This document shows, in pieces, positions 1 to 4,604 of a DNA stretch of 5,202 bases. The notes beneath the pieces were generated by a model. It was not told where the DNA came from. It was given only the letters and a program-made list of their open reading frames with translations, and made no database searches. Positions within the stretch are counted from its first letter, which is position 1; every line of letters starts with the position of its first letter. Both the position numbers and the translations under genes were made by a program. The DNA comes from Prevotellaceae bacterium. Lineage in GTDB: Bacteria > Bacteroidota > Bacteroidia > Bacteroidales > UBA932. The stretch lies in NCBI GenBank assembly GCA_031287815.1, contig JAITSM010000020.1:1-5202 (forward strand), written 5' to 3'.

Positions 1-197
1 AACGCCACATGGACATTGCCCGCGGGCTGCTGTCGGAAGACGATTTTTTGCTCACCGAAATTCTGTTCAACCCTTTTACCACCGCACAAATCGAGGACAT
101 CCGCGCCGAGTTAGCCACCTTGCTGACTATTATTAAAGAAAAAGACAGCGAAAAAATGAAAGCTTTTCTTTCCAAAGTGCGTAAAAATTTAGAATAA
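1..197 (+). CDS. Probable prephenate dehydrogenase, C-terminal end only (5' truncated by the window edge)
   Basis: The reading frame is open from base 3 to the TAA at 195-197, so about 64 C-terminal codons are visible. The ATG at base 9 is almost certainly internal, because the frame is open to the edge and no upstream region can be seen. The peptide (HMDIARGLLSEDDFLL, then EILFNPFT, then an amphipathic helix rich in E, K and L ending VRKNLE) resembles the end of TyrA-type prephenate dehydrogenases. In that family the dimerisation domain ends with a helix carrying IARIL..NP.LYA.I...NP and then a charged helix. TyrA oxidatively decarboxylates prephenate to 4-hydroxyphenylpyruvate for tyrosine synthesis in the cytosol. 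The NAD-binding and catalytic parts lie outside the window, so the assignment rests on a short, weakly diagnostic tail recalled from family knowledge. mqnD follows on the same strand after 82 bp and could be co-transcribed. Confidence 0.55.
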   Translation, partial: RHMDIARGLLSEDDFLLTEILFNPFTTAQIEDIRAELATLLTIIKEKDSEKMKAFLSKVRKNLE

Positions 198-200
198 TGT

Positions 201-279
201 TGAGGAAAGTGAAGAGTGAAGGGTGAAGAGCGTGTCTCATACTTCATAATTCATACCTCAAACTTCAAACTTCAAAAAA
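201..279 (+). repeat. Degenerate heptamer array in the spacer before mqnD
   Basis: The spacer is built of 7-base units. Three head-to-tail units TGAAGAG, TGAAGGG, TGAAGAG occupy 210-230. Six contiguous units then run from 233 to 274: TGTCTCA, TACTTCA, TAATTCA, TACCTCA, AACTTCA, AACTTCA. The second set (NNCTTCA) is the reverse complement type of the first (TGAAGNN), so the two halves could pair as a weak hairpin. The array ends 5 bases before the mqnD ATG (AAAAA in between). No Shine-Dalgarno motif and no TAnnTTTG promoter box was found here. This suggests that mqnD is read through from upstream or uses a promoter not recognised by eye. Confidence 0.7.
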
Positions 280-1104
280 ATGCTTTCATTATCTTTCTCT
301 CCCTGCCCCAACGACACTTTCATGTTTGATGCGATGGTGCATCAGAAAATTGATACGGAAGGGCTGTCGTTTGCCGTTCGCATGGCAGACATAGAAGCCT
401 TGAACCATGCGGCGTTTGACGAAGCGGCGGCGATTACGAAATTAAGCTATCACGCGGCGGCGCTGGTGGCGGACAAGTATAAAATCCTTCCGGCGGGAAG
501 CGCGCTGGGGTATGGCAACGGCCCGTTGCTGGTAAGCAAGGAAGCGATTGCGCCGGAACAATTGGCGGATCTTCCGGTGGCTATTCCCGGAAAATATACT
601 ACCGCCGCGTTGCTGTTGAAAATAGCTTTCCCGCAGGTAAACCGCCTGGAGGAAATGATTTTTTCGGATATTGAAACAGCGGTAGCAAGCGGCAGGGCGG
701 CGGCCGGGACGCTTATTCACGAGGGGCGTTTCACCTATGCCGACAAAGGCCTGCGCCTGATAGCCGACCTGGGACAATGCTGGGAGCAGCGCACAGCGCA
801 ACCTGTGCCGCTGGGTTGCATAGCCGTGTCGCGAAAATTAGACGATGCGACGCAACAGAAAATAGCGCGCGTAGTGCGGCGCAGCGTAGAATTTGCCTTA
901 GCCCGCCCGCAGGAAAGCGCGACATTTGTGGCGCAGCATGCGCAGGAGATGAACCCGCGCGTAACCGCACAGCACATACGGCTCTACGTAACGGATTTCT
1001 CCGTCGATTTGGGCGACAGGGGACGCGCGGCGGTTACGCAATTCTTTGCAGAAGCCCTGAAGGCCGGCGCCATTAACAGGCTGCCGGAAGAGGTGTTTGT
1101 ATAA
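280..1104 (+). CDS. mqnD: 1,4-dihydroxy-6-naphthoate synthase (futalosine pathway of menaquinone synthesis)
   Basis: MqnD converts cyclic dehypoxanthinyl futalosine to 1,4-dihydroxy-6-naphthoate in the cytosol, a late step of the futalosine route from chorismate to menaquinone. The 274-residue length fits the family (about 270-285). Recognisable blocks are SPCPNDTFMFDA at 7-18, the TKLSYHA segment at 53-59, GSALGYGNGPLLVS at 73-86, the IPGKYTTAALL segment at 102-112, and the GTLIHEGRF block at 143-151. His147 in that last block is the probable counterpart of the catalytic histidine described for the Thermus enzyme. PVPLGCIAVSRK follows at 175-186. The fold is the two-lobed periplasmic-binding-protein type, but no signal peptide is present. 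The ATG is preceded by an A-run, not a Shine-Dalgarno motif, as is usual in Bacteroidota. The stop lies 2 bases from the stop of the convergent gene. No other mqn gene is in the window. Confidence 0.93.
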   Translation: MLSLSFSPCPNDTFMFDAMVHQKIDTEGLSFAVRMADIEALNHAAFDEAAAITKLSYHAAALVADKYKILPAGSALGYGNGPLLVSKEAIAPEQLADLPVAIPGKYTTAALLLKIAFPQVNRLEEMIFSDIETAVASGRAAAGTLIHEGRFTYADKGLRLIADLGQCWEQRTAQPVPLGCIAVSRKLDDATQQKIARVVRRSVEFALARPQESATFVAQHAQEMNPRVTAQHIRLYVTDFSVDLGDRGRAAVTQFFAEALKAGAINRLPEEVFV

Positions 1105-1106
1105 AA

Positions 1107-2381
1107 TTACAGCTGGCGGAAGCAACGGACAGTACCAGGACCACGATATTGCGGCAAATCCGGATACCATGCGTAGCACAATGTAGTGCATGTATTATTG
1201 AGCTCTGAACAATGCTGGTGCCCGAATCTTACATTTTGTATTTGATCCGAATTCAATAATGCGCATCTGTAAAGTTCACAATCAACGTTTGCGGAACAGT
1301 GCCGTGTGTTTTTTATGGCAGCCCAACCATAGTAATCATTGCTTCCGGAGCATGTATTTTCAATAGATTTTAACCTGTTTACCAAGGTTGCATCGTTCAC
1401 GTAGTATCCTCCACAATTTGCGTCTCCATAGTTTGTAAAGTTTATGCCGCTAATTGCCGTAAACATGTCGCCGTATTGATATATTGTCGGCAAAATCCAG
1501 TTAGAAGGACAAACGCCTTGTATATTCGCCCCCAAACCACTACTTCCGCCCCAGGCGCCGATAGCTTCGCCCGGCGTATAGCCTCTCCCGCATTCGTCTT
1601 TATTACATTCACCATATCCCGTACCTACACTCGTTTGAGCATAGCTTGCTAATTTTACATTCTGCGCCAGCCACCATTTATTGTCTGGCATTTTTACAAT
1701 CCGGTATAATTCGTTATCCCGCGTGTCTTTTATCCATGCTTCCCAATTTTGCGCACCGCTGGCGCGTTGCTGGCAAGGGTGCGCGGCATCCATATATAAG
1801 TCGCTTCCCGTATAGGGGCAGTTAAAATTAAAGCCGCCTATACCGGGACAACCGGTAGCATCGGTGAAGACGCTTTGCGCCGTAACGCTTAAACTTGCCT
1901 TGGGTATGGTCTCAGCGGTTACGGTCTGTGCGGGATTGCTCACTATAAAATCGGCTGTTCCTTTGAAGGTATAGCTTCCGTTCTCCAGCGTTACGTTCGG
2001 CGGGTAATCGCTGCCATAGGCGCACCAGTTGAATTTACCGGACAGGCCGGGCGCATTGCTTAATGTGGCAGTAACAGTCGAAGGATTGGCCGTTACATAA
2101 AAGCCGCGCGTATTGCCGGAAACAGTAAGTATATTACCGGCAGTCGCCGAAGCTGCGCTAATAACGGCTTTTTCAAACGTTCCCGGCGAAATTCCTGTTA
2201 CCGGATATAAATCTACCCATACCCACACACGGTTGCTGTGGGGCGCCGCGGGCGAGTTTGTCCATTCCACTTTAAAGGTTACTTTTTTATTCGTGTAATC
2301 CGTCGTAAGCGGCGTTACGGTTACTTTTGCGCTTGCGGTTATGCCGGCAAGCAAGGCAAAAAAGAAAAAAATTGTTTTCAT
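1107..2381 (-). CDS. Secreted cysteine-rich protein with C-terminal FISUMP-type domain
   Basis: This 424-residue protein begins with a clear Sec signal peptide: MKT, a hydrophobic run IFFFFALLAGI, and probable cleavage after TASA at residue 18. It is not a lipoprotein, because no lipobox cysteine is present. Residues 19-160 look like a beta-rich module with repeated VWVWVD, GFYVTANPSTVTATL and FNWCAYGSDYPPNV segments, a type I associate with paralogous exported Bacteroidota proteins but cannot name. Residues ~195-423 fit the FISUMP (Fibrobacter succinogenes major paralogous) domain. Its signatures are an IKDTRDNELYRIVKMPDNKWWLAQNVKL block (in two stretches, 217-230 and 231-244), CPSNWILPT at 291-299, and the terminal VRCFRQL. 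There are 16 cysteines in the whole protein, 12 of them after residue 258, suggesting disulfides outside the cytoplasm. No type IX secretion sorting tail or membrane anchor is seen. Function is unknown; a cell-surface or extracellular role is inferred. The start is supported by the signal peptide immediately after the ATG. Confidence 0.75.
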   Translation of the reverse strand: MKTIFFFFALLAGITASAKVTVTPLTTDYTNKKVTFKVEWTNSPAAPHSNRVWVWVDLYPVTGISPGTFEKAVISAASATAGNILTVSGNTRGFYVTANPSTVTATLSNAPGLSGKFNWCAYGSDYPPNVTLENGSYTFKGTADFIVSNPAQTVTAETIPKASLSVTAQSVFTDATGCPGIGGFNFNCPYTGSDLYMDAAHPCQQRASGAQNWEAWIKDTRDNELYRIVKMPDNKWWLAQNVKLASYAQTSVGTGYGECNKDECGRGYTPGEAIGAWGGSSGLGANIQGVCPSNWILPTIYQYGDMFTAISGINFTNYGDANCGGYYVNDATLVNRLKSIENTCSGSNDYYGWAAIKNTRHCSANVDCELYRCALLNSDQIQNVRFGHQHCSELNNTCTTLCYAWYPDLPQYRGPGTVRCFRQL

Positions 2382-2387
2382 TACTAT

Positions 2388-2463
2388 TATTATTTAAGAT
2401 TTAAAGTTTCATATTTAAAGTTTATCGATATTTCGTCTATATTCTAATAAGTCTATTGTCTAT
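2388..2463 (-). repeat. Degenerate heptamer array just upstream of the FISUMP-protein start
   Basis: Read on the minus strand, 7-base units follow one another. The first block is ATAGACA, ATAGACT, TATTAGA, ATATAGA, CGAAATA (2463 to 2429). After a one-base phase slip (a six-base unit at 2428-2423) come AACTTTA, AATATGA, AACTTTA, AATCTTA, AATAATA (2422 to 2388), six bases before the ATG. An 11-base exact repeat, ATTTAAAGTTT on the plus strand, occurs at 2399-2409 and 2413-2423, 14 bases (two units) apart. The units next to the start resemble those before mqnD (AACTTCA) in sequence and in position. Confidence 0.6.
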
Positions 2464-2483
2464 GTTCTTTTTTCGCAGCATCA

Positions 2484-2526
2484 GGGTTGTTTTCCAAACA
2501 CAAACTTTTTTCTATAAAAACAACCC
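2484..2526 (-). repeat. Inverted repeat, 10-bp perfect stem with 23-nt loop
   Basis: GGGTTGTTTT at 2484-2493 is exactly complementary to AAAACAACCC at 2517-2526. The loop is A/T-rich. No T-tract follows the stem on either strand, so it does not look like an intrinsic terminator. It lies in the predicted leader of the secreted-protein gene, where it could fold in the RNA. Confidence 0.55.
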
Positions 2527-2558
2527 CTCGCTACGATTATTGTTTCGCTGCCAATTTA

Positions 2559-2607
2559 TCATGTTTCGATTTTTTAACTTAGCCGGTGTATATAAAACGA
2601 AACATGA
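2559..2607 (-). repeat. Inverted repeat, 10-bp perfect stem with 29-nt loop
   Basis: TCATGTTTCG at 2559-2568 is exactly complementary to CGAAACATGA at 2598-2607. A further TGTTTCG copy sits nearby at 2541-2547. The repeat lies between the large hairpin and the next stem-loop in the predicted leader. It could be an RNA hairpin or the two half-sites of a DNA-binding protein. Confidence 0.5.
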
Positions 2608-2613
2608 ACTTCA

Positions 2614-2740
2614 CTTATCGTAATCTGAGGTTATAGCATACCTGATAATAGAAATAAATAAAGTCCACGTTTTTTATGGCTATATAATTACTCTTCTATT
2701 ACCGTATTAAAATTTGCTATATTTCAGATTACAGAATAAG
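2614..2740 (-). repeat. Large imperfect inverted repeat, likely a long RNA hairpin or small mobile-element remnant
   Basis: Four pairs of exactly complementary blocks nest in order. CTTAT (2614-2618) pairs with ATAAG (2736-2740), GTAATCTGA (2620-2628) with TCAGATTAC (2724-2732), TATAGCA (2632-2638) with TGCTATA (2715-2721), and TAATAGAA (2646-2653) with TTCTATTA (2694-2701). That makes 29 base pairs in a 127-nt span, separated by small internal loops and closed by a 40-nt apical region. The order and nesting make chance unlikely even in A/T-rich DNA. It starts about 27 nt after the predicted transcription start of the secreted-protein gene. Target-site duplications and an internal gene, which would favour a transposon-derived repeat, were not seen. 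Confidence 0.6.
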
Positions 2741-2745
2741 AGCCT

Positions 2746-2761
2746 ATGTTTTAAAGAACAT
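2746..2761. promoter_or_regulatory. Near-palindrome just downstream of the leftward promoter, possible operator
   Basis: ATGTT (2746-2750) and AACAT (2757-2761) flank a 6-base A/T core. On the minus strand this begins about 6 bases after the predicted transcription start, a position where a repressor could act. It is short and A/T-rich, so chance is a real alternative. Confidence 0.25.
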
Positions 2762-2772
2762 CAATAACATCG

Positions 2773-2803
2773 CAAATATAGTACTTTATTTTTTTAATGC
2801 AAA
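2773..2803 (-). promoter_or_regulatory. Bacteroidetes-type promoter for the FISUMP-protein gene
   Basis: On the minus strand TTTG (2803 to 2800) is followed after exactly 19 nt by TATATTTG (2780 to 2773). This matches the Bacteroidetes primary sigma-factor consensus, TTTG at -33 and TAnnTTTG at -7. Transcription should start a few bases further left, near 2766-2768, and read into the long leader of the secreted-protein gene. It is the only such pair found on this strand in the intergenic region. Confidence 0.7.
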
Positions 2804-2821
2804 CTTTTTTTGCATTTTTTT
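2796..2821. repeat. 8-bp inverted repeat overlapping the -33 box, followed by a T-run
   Basis: AATGCAAA (2796-2803) and TTTGCATT (2809-2816) are exact complements around a 5-base loop. On the plus strand the stem is followed by five more T residues (2817-2821), which resembles a weak, A/T-rich intrinsic terminator. However, no plus-strand gene lies closer upstream than mqnD, 1.7 kb away and behind a convergent gene. Because the left arm contains the -33 element of the leftward promoter, an operator role is an alternative. Confidence 0.4.
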
Positions 2822-2890
2822 CCCTCCAATGGTTACTTTAATGAATGAAAAACGACTCTGTTACACGGGGTATCCCTGCCTTTAACGACA

Positions 2891-2940
2891 AGAGGGGGTT
2901 CTCAACGAGCGTTGAGAGGGGGCTCTCCAACAGCAAAATG
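2891..2940. repeat. Imperfect 24-bp tandem duplication with a short hairpin
   Basis: AGAGGGGG occurs at 2891-2898 and again at 2915-2922, each followed by a similar segment (TTCTCAACGAGC, then CTCTCCAACAGC), giving a period of 24 bases. Across the junction TCTCAAC (2900-2906) pairs exactly with GTTGAGA (2911-2917) around the tetraloop GAGC. This G-rich stretch stands out from the A/T-rich surroundings. The remaining sequence between 2822 and 3003 shows no gene and no other strong signal. Confidence 0.5.
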
Positions 2941-3003
2941 GTTTTCCGAGATATCGGCCGTCCAGTCAGCCGCCCGTCCATCCGTAAATCTGTAAATTTT
3001 CTT

Positions 3004-3011
3004 TATCTTTG
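3004..3011 (+). promoter_or_regulatory. Bacteroidetes-type -7 box directly before nadB
   Basis: TATCTTTG at 3004-3011 matches TAnnTTTG and ends 6 bases before the nadB ATG at 3018. The expected start of transcription therefore falls at or within a few bases of the start codon, predicting a leaderless or nearly leaderless message. At the -33 position (2981-2984) the sequence is TCCG, a poor match to TTTG, so the promoter may be weak or aided by an activator. The box also overlaps the upstream in-frame TTG at 3009, which argues against that codon as the start. Confidence 0.6.
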
Positions 3012-3017
3012 CAGCCT

Positions 3018-4604
3018 ATGAACAGGGAAACAGATTTTTTAATAATAGGCGCCGGGCTGGCAGGGCTTAGTTTCGCCCTGAAGACGGCGGAGAGGGCAAA
3101 AGTCCTTTTAGTGTGCAAATCCACCCTCGAAGAGGCGAACACCACGTTTGCGCAGGGCGGCATCGCATCGGTGATGTATGAGCATGACAATATCGAAAAG
3201 CATGTGCAGGATACGCTGGTTTGCGGCGCAGGGCTTTGCAACGAAGAGGTCGTGCGAATGGTGGTGAGCGCCGCCGCCGGGCAAATCCAGCAGTTGATAC
3301 AGTGGGGCGTGGCGTTCGACCGCACTCCCGACGGCGCTTATGACCTGCACAAGGAAGGCGGGCACTCGGAACGCCGTATCCTGCACCATAAGGACAATAC
3401 CGGCGCGGAAATCCAGCGCGCACTGGTGGATAGGGTGCGCGCACACCGGAATATCACCGTGTTGGAACAGCATTTTGCAGTGGATTTACTCACGCAGCAC
3501 CATCTCGGGCAAACGGTGCGCCGCCGCGACGGCAATATCGAATGTTACGGCGCGTATGTGCTGGATTTGAAATCCCGGCAAGTTGGCACCTTCCTAGCCA
3601 AAGCCACCGTAGTAGCTACCGGCGGGCTGGGCAACCTGTACCACACGACCACCAATCCTTCGATTGCTACCGGCGACGGCGTGGCCATGGTTTACCGCGC
3701 CAAGGGAGTGGTCGAAAATATGGAGTTCATCCAGTTTCATCCTTCGTCGCTGTATCATCCCGGCGAACGGCCGGCGTTCCTTATTACCGAAGCGATGCGC
3801 GGCTTCGGGGCGTTGCTTCGCACGCAGGACGGCCAGCGGTTTATGCAAAAGTATGACCCGCGCGCCGAACTTGCGCCCCGCGATATTGTGTCGCGTGCCA
3901 TTGACAACGAAATGAAGCTGCGGGGCGACGACTTCGTGTACCTCGACTGCACCCACCAGCCGGCGGAAACCATTATCGCCCATTTCCCGACGATTTATAA
4001 AAAGTGCCTGTTGATTGGCATTGACATTACCAAAGAATATATCCCTGTGGCACCGGCAGCGCATTATTCCTGCGGCGGCGTGAAGGTGGACATGAACGGC
4101 TGCACGTCGATTCACCGGCTGTATGCGTTGGGCGAAACCTCCAGTACCGGCTTGCATGGCGCCAACCGCCTGGCGTCAAATTCGCTTATTGAGGCGGTCG
4201 TGTATGCCGACTGCGCCGCACGGCATGCCCTTGAACGTTTTTCACACTATCCCGTTTGCCGTAACATCAGCGACTGGGACGCTGGCGGCACTACCCACCC
4301 CGAAGAAATGGTACTGATTACGCAAAATTATAAGGAAATGCAGCAAATCATGAGCAACTACGTCGGCATTGTACGTTCCAACCTCCGCCTGAAGCGCGCG
4401 CTCGACCGCCTCGAAATTATTTTCAAGGAAACGGAAGACCTGTACCGGAAATCTATCCTGTCGCAAAACCTTTGCGAGTTGCGCAACATGATTAAAGTGT
4501 CGTACCTGATTATCCGCAACGCACAGGAGCTCCACGAAAGTCGCGGCTTGCACTACACTATCGACTATCCCGAGCCCGCAAAAAATGCTTTGTACGATGA
4601 ATAA
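3018..4604 (+). CDS. nadB: L-aspartate oxidase (quinolinate/NAD synthesis)
   Basis: NadB is a cytosolic FAD enzyme that oxidises L-aspartate to iminoaspartate, which NadA condenses with dihydroxyacetone phosphate to quinolinate for NAD. From the ATG at 3018 it has 528 residues, close to the E. coli enzyme (540). Visible are the FAD-binding GAGLAGL at 11-17, TTFAQGGIASV at 42-52, HKEGGHSERRILHHKD at 111-126, ATGGLGNLYH at 200-209, EFIQFHP at 236-242, APRD at 286-289, HYSCGG at 349-354, and GETSSTGLHGANRLASNSL at 372-390. His241, Arg288 and His349 match the substrate and catalytic residues of the fumarate reductase/succinate dehydrogenase flavoprotein superfamily. GETSSTGLHGANRLASNSL and the HKEGGHS block favour NadB over SdhA/FrdA. 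An in-frame TTG at 3009 is rejected because it lies inside the -7 box. nadA and nadC are not in the window. The end overlaps the next gene by 8 bases. Confidence 0.96.
   Translation: MNRETDFLIIGAGLAGLSFALKTAERAKVLLVCKSTLEEANTTFAQGGIASVMYEHDNIEKHVQDTLVCGAGLCNEEVVRMVVSAAAGQIQQLIQWGVAFDRTPDGAYDLHKEGGHSERRILHHKDNTGAEIQRALVDRVRAHRNITVLEQHFAVDLLTQHHLGQTVRRRDGNIECYGAYVLDLKSRQVGTFLAKATVVATGGLGNLYHTTTNPSIATGDGVAMVYRAKGVVENMEFIQFHPSSLYHPGERPAFLITEAMRGFGALLRTQDGQRFMQKYDPRAELAPRDIVSRAIDNEMKLRGDDFVYLDCTHQPAETIIAHFPTIYKKCLLIGIDITKEYIPVAPAAHYSCGGVKVDMNGCTSIHRLYALGETSSTGLHGANRLASNSLIEAVVYADCAARHALERFSHYPVCRNISDWDAGGTTHPEEMVLITQNYKEMQQIMSNYVGIVRSNLRLKRALDRLEIIFKETEDLYRKSILSQNLCELRNMIKVSYLIIRNAQELHESRGLHYTIDYPEPAKNALYDE

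Larger units (their letters stand above)
2382..2767 (-). promoter_or_regulatory. Predicted long 5' leader of the FISUMP-protein gene (gene-free region)
   Basis: From the expected transcription start a few bases past the -7 box at 2773-2780 to the ATG at 2381 is about 385 nt, with no credible protein gene on either strand. In transcript order the leader contains a near-palindrome at 2761-2746, a large imperfect hairpin at 2740-2614, two further hairpins at 2607-2559 and 2526-2484, and a heptamer array from 2463 to 2388. No closer TAnnTTTG box was found on this strand. A leader of this length and foldedness suggests RNA-level control or a separate small RNA, but I recognise no known riboswitch class. 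The transcription start is inferred, not observed. Confidence 0.45.

Noticed and set aside
201..279. CRISPR array
   Set aside because: The repeats are 7 bases long, contiguous and without spacers, so they are a simple degenerate tandem repeat.
1107..1350. Frameshift in the C-terminal part of the FISUMP-type protein, suspected from unusual composition
   Set aside because: The frame stays open and recovers the expected family ending VRCFRQL, so the cysteine-rich stretch appears genuine.
2238..2447. 69-codon plus-strand frame opposite the signal-peptide end of the secreted-protein gene
   Set aside because: Its sequence is the complement of the signal peptide and A/T-rich leader, with no promoter or recognisable product.
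2745..2770. 8-codon minus-strand frame (ATG right after the -7 box) as a leader peptide
   Set aside because: The ATG starts only 2 bases after the promoter box, probably before or at the transcription start, and the peptide shows no attenuation-type codon run.
2796..2821. Confident intrinsic terminator on the plus strand
   Set aside because: The stem is A/T-rich and weak, no plus-strand gene ends nearby, and the arm coincides with a promoter element.
3009..3017. TTG start extending nadB by three codons
   Set aside because: The TTG lies within the TATCTTTG promoter box, so it would be upstream of the expected transcript start. The ATG at 3018 begins directly with the usual NadB N-terminus.
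3594..4157. 187-codon open frame antisense to nadB
   Set aside because: It lies wholly inside a strongly conserved gene. Its arginine-, histidine- and glycine-rich translation has no recognisable domain and is the shadow of GC-rich codons.
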